37,500 bases of DNA from Neocallimastix lanati (nom. inval.) (lineage: Eukaryota > Neocallimastigomycota > Neocallimastigomycetes > Neocallimastigales > Neocallimastigaceae), in NCBI GenBank assembly GCA_016946835.1, contig JACVTC010000138.1, positions 1-37,500 on the forward strand. The letters are read 5' to 3'. Position numbers and translations under genes: made by a program. Positions 8,659 through 18,840 of this stretch are shown piece after piece. Below the pieces are notes generated by a model that searched no databases, was not told where the DNA came from, and worked only from the letters and a program-made list of their open reading frames with translations. Every line of letters starts with the position of its first letter. Positions within the stretch are counted from its first letter, which is position 1.

Positions 8659-9733
8659 TGTTATGGTTCGAGGAATTCAAAAAAAAAAATTATATAATAT
8701 TAAAACACAAAAAAAATTTTATTCTTTCACAATAATTTTTATTTATTTATTATATTTTTATTTTAATTTTTATTTTATTTTTATTATTATTTTTATTTAT
8801 TTATTTTATTTTTATTTTATTTTTATTATTATTTTTATTTATTTATTTTATTTTTATTTTATTTTTATTATTATTTTTATTTTATTTTTATTATTATTTT
8901 TATTTATTTTTATTTATTTTTTTTTATTTATTTATTTTTTTTTATTTATTTATTTTTATTATTTCTATTTTTATTTCCTTTTTTTTTTTTTTTTCTCTCT
9001 CCCCTAAAAAGGGGTTCCAAGGTAGTCAATTTATATCTTTTTGAAGATATAAAAGTAGCAAAGCCTCTGGAAGTGGTTGAAGAGATGGAAAAACAATAGA
9101 TTTTAAATCTTATTGATTATTTCCTTATTGTAATAAATAGAAATTTTATTATTTCCTAATATTCAAATTAACCAAAATAAATCTATAATATAAAAGATGC
9201 ATTATAGATAAGAATTAAACAAAAAAAAAAGAGAAGCAGTATTACAATAAAATTGAATACTTTAACTTAATTTTGATACTAATTTAATATGTAATCTTAT
9301 ATATTAATTTGAATGACATAATAGAAAATAAAATACATTTATTAATATATGAAAAATCTTTTACAATTTTAAATACAGAAAATTTTATTTTATTTATTTC
9401 TTTCATTTCAATTATTTCTTAATTCGAAAGACAGAAATATTGATAAAGTTATTTAAGTTGTTTATATACAGGAATTATTCCTTATTTAGAAAAATAATAC
9501 TAAAAGTAATTAGTACTATGTTATTGCTAAACTCTCATAAATTTAATTTACCTTTATAAGGAATGAACATAAATTTAAATTAAATTTTATGTATAAACTT
9601 AAATTTTCAGATCAAATAATATAGTAAAATTATTAATGTAAAGAATACATAAATTTATTAATATTTTAAAAATCACCTTGACTATATTAAAAGGTTTTTA
9701 ATAAGAATCAATTTATTACTTCATTCTTTATCA
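8659..9733 (-). repeat. 5' LTR of the retrotransposon (right copy)
   Basis: This is the upstream LTR in element sense and so the presumed promoter-bearing copy. It carries the same T-rich minisatellite (about 8738-8990), the same CCCCT/AGGGG and TATATCTT/AAGATATA hairpins (about 9000-9055) and the same terminal bases as the left copy. It is about 20 bases longer, because of minisatellite and homopolymer length. In sense orientation transcription would start inside it and run leftwards into the leader. I cannot pick a TATA box with confidence in such AT-rich DNA. Confidence 0.93.
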
Positions 9734-10634
9734 ATATGTAAGAATCTATAATTATTTGTTAGCAAATAATTATATTTTCTTAGTTAAGTTATTATAACTA
9801 TAACTTTATTTAATTACATATAATATTTATTAAATTTATTTAATTTAATTTTAAATATTCATTAATTTAACAAAATTTATTTAATTAATTTTAAATAATA
9901 TATTTACAATATGTTAAATTCTCTACTGTAACTAATGTATTTTGTATTGTATTTTATTCTGTATTTTATAATGTATTCTGTATTTTATAATGTATTCTGT
10001 ATTTTATTAACTATTTAATTTTATATTTTTAATATAAGGATAAATTATATGATCGAAATATCTTTTATTATTTTATTCTTTTATTTTCGATCATTAGATT
10101 AGATTAGAAAATCGGTTAATTAAGATTTTTTCCAATTACTTTTTAGAAGTAATCGGTTTTACTTAATTAATGCGATGATCGATATGGATAGAATATCGAT
10201 CGAAAACTTATCTAGGTTTTTCTATCTAATCTTTTCCTAGATAAGAGATTTGTTAAGATTAGAAAACCCTTTCTTATTTAACCTTATTTTCATAAAAAAA
10301 TATAAATAAGGCTCTTGAGTTCTCTTTGAGAAATCAAGAGTTATTATTATAAAAAACATAGTTATAATAGTAACATTTTTATATTTTTAACTTTAATAAA
10401 TTAATAAAAATATTTTATTCAAAAACATATTTTTAAGATCAATTTATACAAACAATTCTTCTCTTACATTTTGTGTTATTATTATAATTAATTTTATAAT
10501 AAACTCTACATTAAAGGTAAAAAATTTTATTTTATTTTATTTTCTCAACTTAATGAATTAGTCGTTAAGTTGTAGTTAATAATTCTATTTTGAGTTAGTT
10601 CTTAATAGAATTATTACACAATAAAAAAACGTGA
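9734..10634. other. Spacer between retrotransposon and tRNA gene, hairpin-rich
   Basis: At 9940-10010 a 19-base unit TGTATTTTATAATGTATTC is tandemly repeated two to three times. From 10049 to 10616 a run of perfect or near-perfect inverted repeats follows: 10049-10058/10085-10094, 10111-10176 (nested), 10177-10185/10193-10201, 10207-10216/10236-10245, 10282-10289/10304-10311, 10312-10340 (7+5 bp), 10546-10553/10565-10572, and 10577-10589/10604-10616 (13 bp). None overlaps another. No open frame is present. It may be a folded transcript, a decayed mobile element, or a local excess of inverted repeats in AT-rich DNA. Confidence 0.6.
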
Positions 10635-10706
10635 TCCGCACTGGTCCAGTGGCTAGGATTCCACGCTCTCACCGTGGCGGCCGGGGTTCGATTCCCCGGT
10701 GCGGAG
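10635..10706 (+). tRNA. tRNA-Glu, anticodon CTC
   Basis: The 72-base sequence folds as a full cloverleaf. The acceptor stem is TCCGCAC with GTGCGGA and discriminator G. The anticodon stem is CCACG with CGTGG around loop CTCTCAC, giving anticodon CTC for Glu codon GAG. The T arm is CGGGG with CCCCG around TTCGATT. No intron and no encoded CCA, as usual for eukaryotic nuclear tRNAs. Internal A box (TGGTCCAGTGG) and B box (GGTTCGATTCC) should drive RNA polymerase III. It is by far the most GC-rich stretch in the window. Confidence 0.98.
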
Positions 10707-10717
10707 TAATTTAAAAC

Positions 10718-10725
10718 TTTTTTTT
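10718..10725 (+). terminator. RNA polymerase III terminator of tRNA-Glu
   Basis: A run of eight T begins 12 bases after the tRNA discriminator base. Four or more T on the coding strand is the standard Pol III stop. Further T-runs lie just beyond it as back-up. Confidence 0.85.
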
Positions 10726-11159
10726 AATATTTTTTTTTTTATTTTGATTTTAAATAAATACAACATTTTTCTAGTTTATTCATTGTTTAAATATATATAT
10801 ATATATATATATTCACATATTCTACATCTATAAATATAGAATTTAAGGATTAAAATAAATGTTGATGTAGTTTATACCAACTATATTCCATTGTTTTATA
10901 ACGTTAGATCTGTCATACTATTTTTAATAGGATAATATCATTGAATATTTGTAATGAGTCATATGTATGCACTAAGCACATCCACCAGACATTATATGTT
11001 GTGTATATTGTGCTATAGTAGTTAAAGAGTTAAATATTTAAATATATTATTTTATGGTATTTTTTATATATATATATATATATATATTTTATATATATAT
11101 ATATTATTAAAATACTATTAAAATTTAAAAGAAATTTTTTGTAATTTATTATAATATTG

Positions 11160-11197
<38 letters not shown>

Positions 11198-11648
11198 AAA
11201 ATTTCTAAAAAATGAAAATTCTAATATAATTTTTTTTTGGATTTTTGACTTTATCGTATTTTTTTTTTTTTTTCAATGAAAAAAATTAACAACTTCCTAT
11301 AGACAAGACATACATGGACGTTGCTATTATTATTTTCAATTTTATTAATTAATTATTCTTTTAGATGCTTTTTGTTTTATATTAATAGATATTATAAAAG
11401 TCATTTAATTTTGTTTTTTTTTTTGAAATAAAATTTTATTTTTTAAAAAAAAAAATAAAATAAAATAAAATAAAATAAAATTATTCTTTATATCTATAAC
11501 AATTATAACAATACCATTATTTCTGATTTGCGTAAGTCTCGGTGTTCCACGGCTTCTTATGGACATTTCTATTTCTAGAAATTAATAGTATTATTTATTG
11601 CATGATAATATTGTTTATGTTAAATAGTATGTAAGAATAAATTACTAT

Positions 11649-11695
<47 letters not shown>

Positions 11696-12524
11696 TATAA
11701 TAATATTGTTATTTTAAATATTAGAATTAGAATAATTATTTCAACATTAATTTATTATATACTAATTAAAAGAAAAAGTACAAAGAAAAATATACTTTAA
11801 TTTTTTTTCTATTAGTAGACATTTTAAGAATTAATAGTATTAATACTTATTTTTTTTTTTTTTTTTCTTTAAAAAAAATTTTTGATAATTTGGACTATAC
11901 AAATAGTTCAAAAACTATTATTGTATATACAAAAAAATAATTTTATTTTATTCTATTTATTTTCTTATTATAATTAATATATATATTTATATATTTATAT
12001 ATATATCATATATAGTATGCGAAAAATAGGAAATAATATCCATTAAATAGTACTAAATATATATTTAAAAGACCATTATTATCATCTAATTAAATATTCT
12101 TATTTTTATGATAATTATTCTTTTGAACTATCTTTTTTTTTTTTATTTTTTTATTTTTTTTTTTTTTTATGATTATTATATTACTTCTTTAAACTAAAGT
12201 ACTAATAAAATATTATTAAAATACTATTAAAAATTACTATTTTCAATATTTGATATATATATACACAAAAATATTTATTTTATTCTTAACAATAATTAAG
12301 GATTTAAGATATGAGTAATAAAAAATAAAAGTAAGATATTTTCTACTTTTTTATTTTTTTAAAAAAATTTAAAATAATAATATTTAAATTTAGATAATTA
12401 ATTACTAATAAATTTATAAAGTTTTAAAATATTCGAATTATTATATCATGATTTCTATCTTTCTATCTATTATTATTATTCATTATTCATTATTCATTAT
12501 TATTATTATAATTATAATTATTTA
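10726..12524. other. Non-coding AT-rich stretch with small GC islets
   Basis: No gene is recognised. The stretch holds TA dinucleotide runs (about 10789-10811, 11065-11104), a poly(A) near 11162-11193, another at 11654-11692, and a TAAAA run at 11455-11480. Two islets of more normal composition stand out, about 10860-11035 and about 11520-11560. Neither contains a useful open frame or a known RNA motif I can name, so they may be remnants of older sequence. Confidence 0.5.
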
Positions 12525-12901
12525 ACATGATTTTTAAATAGTTTAGACATACATAATGAGCATCCATCACCCATTATGACCATAACAGATATAACTGTTA
12601 AGTGTGTTATTTACTAACATACTAGAACAGCGTCACTCCTCCACACATTGTCACACGTCTGCCTGGGGCTGTATCCCCTAATATTCCTATATATATCTCC
12701 AATGGCCACGAATATCAGAATGGGAATCATTCACTCCTCCAGTGGATGTAATCCTTGGCCTGGGGACATAATATCATCAGTGCCTTTGATTAAGATGTAG
12801 CGTAGTATCGCAGGGGGTTCGGTCCAATATGCTTCCAAGGGAAAGCTTTTTGGATACCACTGAATGATTTTTAAACTGTCAATACAATTTAAAAATCATG
12901 T
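12525..12901. other. GC-richer block closed by a perfect 15-bp inverted repeat (candidate ncRNA or MITE)
   Basis: ACATGATTTTTAAAT at 12525-12539 is the exact reverse complement of 12887-12901, and similarity extends imperfectly to about 30 bases per arm. Between them lies about 350 bp of far less AT-biased sequence with no substantial open frame. Internal pairings include GGGG/CCCC around CTGTAT near 12665-12678, CAGTGG (about 12740) with CCACTG (about 12856) flanked by ATCC/GGAT, and TCCAA/TTGGA near 12834-12854. The 3' arm can alternatively pair with 12864-12875 (12 bp). TCACTCCTCCA occurs twice (about 12633 and 12731). It may be a stable non-coding RNA with a closing stem, or a small non-autonomous inverted-repeat transposon. 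I could not match it to U1-U6, U3, SRP, RNase P or RNase MRP motifs. Confidence 0.5.
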
Positions 12902-12910
12902 AAATAGTTC

Positions 12911-13173
12911 AAAAAAAAAAAAAATAAGTTTATTAATAATATTTTTTATTTAAAGCAAGATTATTATTACATAATAATAATTATTATTTTGAATCTGCGA
13001 TGATTCTAATTATGATAAAATTATAATGAAAATAAATATATATAAAAAAAAAAAAAATAAGTTTATTAATATTCTTTTTTATTTAAAGCAAGATAATAAT
13101 TACAGAATGATTATTATTATTTTAAACCTGCAATGATTCTAATTATGATAAAATTTTAATGAAAATAAATATA
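12911..13173. repeat. Tandem duplication of a ~130-bp segment, two diverged copies
   Basis: Copy 1 (about 12911-13043) and copy 2 (about 13044-13173) both start with an A-run followed by ATAAGTTTATTAAT, share TTTATTTAAAGCAAGAT, and end with ATGATTCTAATTATGATAAA and AATGAAAATAAATATA. They differ by scattered substitutions and small gaps. The copies lie directly next to the 12.5-12.9 kb block, whose 3' side borders the first A-run. No coding potential is seen. Confidence 0.85.
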
Positions 13174-13480
13174 AACAATATCTAATAATTTCCTTTTTGT
13201 TTGATTAAAGAATGAAAAATAGAAACTTTTTTTATTTTATTTTATTTTAATTTTTGAAGGGACAAAATTTTATTAAAATTTAAAAGTTTATATATATATA
13301 AAAAAAAAAAAAGAAATAAAATTAAAAATAAATGTATTGATAGACTAGAATAAAAAATTAAGTATTTATATTTTGAATTAAAAGTTCTATTTTGACAATT
13401 TTTGGTAGAGGTATTCTTTTATTCTTGTATTATAAATAATTTATGGACACTTTACATAAATTATAGGTGATTGCTTGATA
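13174..13480. other. Non-coding AT-rich stretch
   Basis: Nothing recognisable beyond T- and A-rich runs (for example TTTTATTTTATTTTATTT near 13230 and an A-run at 13301-13311). Confidence 0.5.
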
Positions 13481-13681
<201 letters not shown>

Positions 13682-14483
13682 TTAAAAAAAAAAAGAAGCT
13701 TATATATAATATTTCCTTTTTTTTTCTATTTTTTTTTAAATTTCTTTATGATACTTAATATATATGTAAAAATATATATATATATATTATCATCATTTTC
13801 CTTTTCATTATTAGGATAGATATTTATTATACATAATACACCCTTTACAAATAATTTACTTTAAATTATTATTAAATAATTATTTATTATTAAATACTAT
13901 TTTTTATTATATTATTATTAAATAATTATTTATTTATTATAAAATATTATTTTTTATTAAATTATTATTATATAATTATTTATTTATTATGAAATATTAT
14001 TTTTCATTAAATTATTAAATAATAATTAATTATAAAATAATAAAATATTATATATATAATTTTTTTTTTTTTTTTTTTTTATAAAATTTAAAATAATTAT
14101 TTATTATGAATGAATATTTTTTTCATAAATTTTTATAATTTCATATCTTCCTATTTTATTTTCTTTTTTTTAAAGTTTTTAATAAATTTTTGATTTTCAT
14201 TTTTCTCAGATATCATAATCATAATCATAATCATAATCATAATCATAATAAATCATTTTTATAAATTACATGAATTACTAATAAAGAAAAAACAATGAAT
14301 ACATAATTTTTTTTTTTTTTTAATAACCGTTCTATAAATACAAATAAACATATTGGTGAAAATATTCATATTAATTTTTGTTATTGTATAATTTAATGAA
14401 TATCACTTTTTTTTTTTTTTTATTTTTTCATCTTATTAAATTATAATTAAATAATTATTTAACTATACTTCACTTGTACATTT

Positions 14484-14620
14484 TATTATTAATATTTCGA
14501 TATTTTTATTATCTTTCAAAGTTTATTTATTAAATAGCTAATTAGTGACATGATTATTAATATATTGATATTTTTATTATCTTTCAAAGTTAATTTGCTA
14601 ATTAGCTAATTAGTAACATG
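14484..14620. repeat. Tandem duplication, 69 + 68 bases
   Basis: Both copies begin ATTATTAATAT, share GATATTTTTATTATCTTTCA, contain GCTAATTAG and end in ACATG. Differences are a few substitutions and indels. Non-coding. Confidence 0.88.
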
Positions 14621-17600
14621 ATTCCAATTATTTTTTTTTCTTATAATACAGATTAATATATTAAAAAAATATAAAATATTATTAAATTTAAATATAAATA
14701 ATTTAAATTTATTATTAATTACTAAAAAGTCTCATTTTAATATATATGATTACTGATTGCTAAAAAATAAAAAATATATAAAAAATTTTTTTTTTTTTTT
14801 TTTTAATTTTTGCGCTTTCTATTATTATTTTTATTTAAATTTTTTTTTTATATATTTTAGATTTTTATTGCGGAATAATATTAATCCTTTTTCCGTTATT
14901 AATAATCAATATTATTTTTCTATTAATAATTTCTAATCAATTTAATTTAAAGTATTTTATTTAATTTATTGAAATGAGGCATAATGCTAAATTATTTAAT
15001 ATAAATAAATGCTAAGGATTTTCTTAATTTTTCTTATGATAATAATTGATTTAAATCTCATATAAATGTATTTTAGTATAAATTAATTTATATTCTTTAA
15101 ATAATTAATTATTTAACTAATAATTTGGGGGATAGTTAATAAAAATAAATCAAAAAATATTTTAATTTTTTATATTTAAAAAAAAAAAAAAGAAAACTAA
15201 GAAATAATAAAGACAAAAAAAGATAATTAATTCTAGCTATTGTTTAGATATATATTATTAATTTCTTAATTGTCAACCTTTTTTTTTAAAAAAAAAAAAA
15301 TAAATTAAATAGAATATAAATTTATTAAATTGAGAATTAAAGAAATAAATAAATTAAAGATTTTATGATGTAATAAGTGATATTATTATGATTTAATTTA
15401 TGTACATTTTTTATTGGAATTGTAAAAGATGCAAAAGAAATAATATCATTGTTTTAATATATTTTATAATATATTTAAATTAATTGAAAATATATATAAT
15501 TATAAAAATCCTTAATTTTTATTATCATGTCAATAATATTAATTATTATAAAAATATTAATATTAATTTCTATGTAGTTTAATAATAGAATATTTTGACT
15601 AAAATAAAATAATATATAATAGTAATAATAGTAAATAATTATTAGTTGTAGAGAAAAGAATGTAATATAAATATAAAAATAAAATATATATTATATAAAT
15701 AAAAATAAAATGATTTATTTAATATATTAATAAAAAAGAGATAAGAAATAAAAACTTATTTATTATTATCATTAAAAATAATTATAAATTTAATAAAAAA
15801 AAAGAAATAAAAATATTAAAAGTAGTATTGAAATAATCAAAATTGTTTTTATTTTTTATTTTTTTTATATATTTTTTACTTTATAGAAAAATAAATAATA
15901 TGTTAAATTTGATAAGTATTCCGTATTATAAATTATTAAATTATTAAATTTTATAGAATTTTGTAAATCTCAAAATTTCTTTTTATAGTAATTATTTTTA
16001 TTAAAATATGACAATAATAGTAATAATAATAATAAAAAGAATTTAAAATTTAATGTTCTTAAAAATATTGAAATAATATAAAAAAAAAAATTGGAAAATT
16101 TAATATAAATGGAGAATTATATAATAATAAATAGAAAAAAAAAAAAAACAGTTTTCTTTATTAATTTTTATGTGTTAAAAAAAAATGATATAATTATAAT
16201 TATAGATTTAAATAATATATGCGACTGTTGTATACATTACTATTTAATAAAATTCAATGATATACATTAATAAAATTAATTATGTATATTAAATTTGTAG
16301 ATAATATAAAAATAAAGAATACTATTTGTTACATATTAAAGGATATTATGGAAAATATTTAAAAAGTTAAAAATTCATTTTTTACAAATTTAGGAATATA
16401 TAAATTAATATATTTTTTAATATATAAAATATTTAATTTTTTATTTTACATCAAGTTACATAATATTATAATATTATGAAAATGAAATGCATACAAATGA
16501 AACTATATTAAATGTTAATTAATTATTAATATAAATAAATAAAAAAAATTAATAAATAAATTAAACTTTTTTGAAAAATAAAAAAAAGGAGAAATAGTAA
16601 AAAAAAAAAAAACATTTTAATTGTAAAATATATTAAAGTTTATAATAATTTAATATAATATTAAATTTTAAAAAAAAATTAAAATAATATTAATATATTA
16701 TTAATATAACATTAATATAACATTAATATTATTTTAATAGTTTTTTTATATTATTTTTAAATAAAATGCTTATCACTTAAAAATATAATAAAAAAAATTA
16801 TAAAATAGTAATACATAAAAAAATAAAATGAAATAAAGTTTATGATAATAATTTATTATATTATATAAAAGAAACTGATATTTATGAAATAATGTTTAAT
16901 AGTTAAATACATTAATATATTAATGTAACAATAAAACATATCAAATAATATCAAATAACACACTTAGTAGAAAATTATTTGTTAATATTATATATTATTT
17001 TCATATATTAAATAAAAAAAAATTAATATTACAAAATATTGGCACTATAAATCAATTAACTATATCTATTTGTTAGTTTTTTTTTATTATATTTTAATTA
17101 TTAATTACATCAATTATAAAATGTTCATATATTTATTTTAATTTTTTTTTCATTTTTTTTTACTATAATATCATAAACTTTATTTATATTTAAATATTAT
17201 ATTTAATAAAAATAATATCCTAAGTTTAATTAATAGTATATTAATATGGTAAACTTTAATACATATTTTTTTAAAAAATTTAATAAGGTCAGAAAATAAT
17301 TATAATGTTTAATATTTTTTTTAAAAAAAACAAAAAAATATCTACAAAAATAAAATTATTGAAATAAAAAAAAAAAAAAGGGGAAAAAATATATAATTAT
17401 AGATAAAATATTGGAAATTTAAATAGAAAAAAAACTTAACATTCAGTATTATACCATACTTATTAATAAATAATAATTTGTTTTAATTTTTTGTTTAATT
17501 TTTTTTTCCTGAATATATGAATAATATGAATAAAACTAATATATTAAAGAAAATAATAATTATTTAAATAAAAAAGTAAATAAATAAATAAACCTACTTA

Positions 17601-18142
17601 AATATATATATTTATATAAGATAAATTAGAATATGTGTGTCTTTTATAAATGATCATCTATATAATATTTCTTTATATATAGTTTATAATGATGTGAGGT
17701 GAAACGTAAATTCCAAATAAATATGAAAAAAAAAAAGGAAATATTTTCTATAATATTATTTATATTTCAAACTTAAAATTTAACATTTTTAAAATTACAA
17801 GGAAAAACATATAAATAATTTACTTATACTACCAAATAATTAAAATAGTCATTGAAAAAAAGTTTAAAAATTTTCAAAAAAAAATATATATATATATATA
17901 TTTATAGATATATGCTTAATAATATTATTATATTTCTTTTTTATTTTAAATAAGATTATTAAAGATTAAATATATATATATATATATTTGTCGTAAAAGA
18001 AAAAGGAAATAAATATTAAAACCTAGTTTTTTTCATTTTTTTTATTCTTAAATAATATTAATATTCCCTTATTTATATTTCTTTTTATTATTTAATTAAT
18101 AAATTTAATTTGTTAAAGTAGCATGAACATTCCTAAACATAA

Positions 18143-18230
18143 TATTTAAAAATTATTATTTAAAAATTATTAACTTCTTATAAAGTATATTTAAAAATTA
18201 TTATTTAAAAATTATTAACTTCTTATAAAG
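18143..18230. repeat. Identical 43-base tandem repeat
   Basis: 18143-18185 and 18188-18230 are the same: TATTTAAAAATTATTATTTA and on through ATTAACTTCTTATAAAG. Identity implies a recent duplication. Confidence 0.92.
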
Positions 18231-18840
18231 TAATTAGTAATTAATAATTAATACCTAATAATTAAGGTGATGCTATAAACCCGAATAGTATTAATTTTAG
18301 TAACATCAGGGTTAGGATTAAAAATAAATAATATAATAAAAGATAATAACAAAAAAATTAATTACTATATGATTTATTAAAAATAATAAATTATAATTAT
18401 TGATAATTATTAACAATTAATTATAATTATAATAATAATTTAATAATAATATTAATTTAATAATAATGATAAAATAATAACAATAATTAATATTTAATAA
18501 AAATAATAATAATAGAAATAATACTTCATATCAATCATATTAATTAATATTTAATATAATACCATTAATTTTTTTTACTTTTGATTTTCTCAATTGGAAT
18601 AATTTGTACGTATATATTATAAAGATTTACATTGATATTCAATATTAAAAATTAATTTTTAATTGTTTAAAATATAAAAAATATATAATGAAGGTCAAAA
18701 AAAAAAAAAAAAAAAAAAAAAATTTTTTTCCATTTTTTTATTTAATTTAATAAAATTTTAGGATACTAATTAATATAAATTTTCAAATTTTGGGATATTT
18801 TTTTTTTATATTTAATATATATTTTTTCCTGAGATTATTA

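Larger units (their letters stand above)
843..9733 (-). mobile_element. Ty3/Gypsy-type LTR retrotransposon, apparently intact
   Basis: A complete LTR retrotransposon of about 8.9 kb lies on the minus strand. Two direct repeats of just over 1 kb flank an interior holding a primer-binding site, a long leader, gag, pol and a G-rich polypurine-like tract, in the correct order for the minus strand. The pol domain order protease-RT-RNase H-integrase is that of Ty3/Gypsy (Metaviridae); Copia-type elements have integrase before RT. The integrase ends in a GPY/F-like module and no chromodomain is visible. LTR ends fit TG...CA. The target duplication cannot be fixed: an 11-base string, TATCAATATGT, spans both outer junctions, and a 5-bp AATAT duplication is possible if the ends are shifted by one base. 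No stop or frameshift damages either ORF apart from the programmed one, and the LTRs differ by only a handful of substitutions outside T-rich runs, so insertion was recent. Confidence 0.95.
13682..18840. other. Long gene-free AT-rich region with small tandem duplications
   Basis: No gene or RNA is recognised in over 5 kb. Visible repeats are three roughly 60-base units at about 13858-14015 (TTATTAAATAATTATTTATT family), a hexamer run of ATAATC at 14209-14250, a 69/68-base tandem duplication at 14484-14552 and 14553-14620, and two identical 43-base copies at 18143-18185 and 18188-18230. The rest is mixed A/T with homopolymers and TA runs (for example 17884-17900, 17970-17988). Confidence 0.6.

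Noticed and set aside
8516-9007. 163-residue plus-strand open frame with Ile/Phe/Tyr repeats
   Set aside because: It crosses the 5' LTR boundary and reads the T-rich LTR minisatellite antisense to the element; the equivalent left LTR does not keep it.
9733-10635. Retrotransposon targeted to the tRNA gene
   Set aside because: Ty3 and dictyostelid DGLT-A-like elements insert within tens of bases of tRNA genes. Here the gap is about 900 bp, so no targeting can be claimed.
12525-12901. Identification of this block as a specific known RNA (SRP, RNase P/MRP, U3, U1-U6)
   Set aside because: A TGTAATCC string and a GGTTCGGTCC B-box-like string were noticed, but the other diagnostic motifs of these RNAs are not present, so no name is given.
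14209-14250. ATAATC hexamer run as a telomere-like repeat
   Set aside because: Only about seven copies, internal, and unlike known TTAGGG-type telomere units.
18300-18320. CAGGGTTAGG as an interstitial telomere repeat
   Set aside because: A single partial unit with no repetition.
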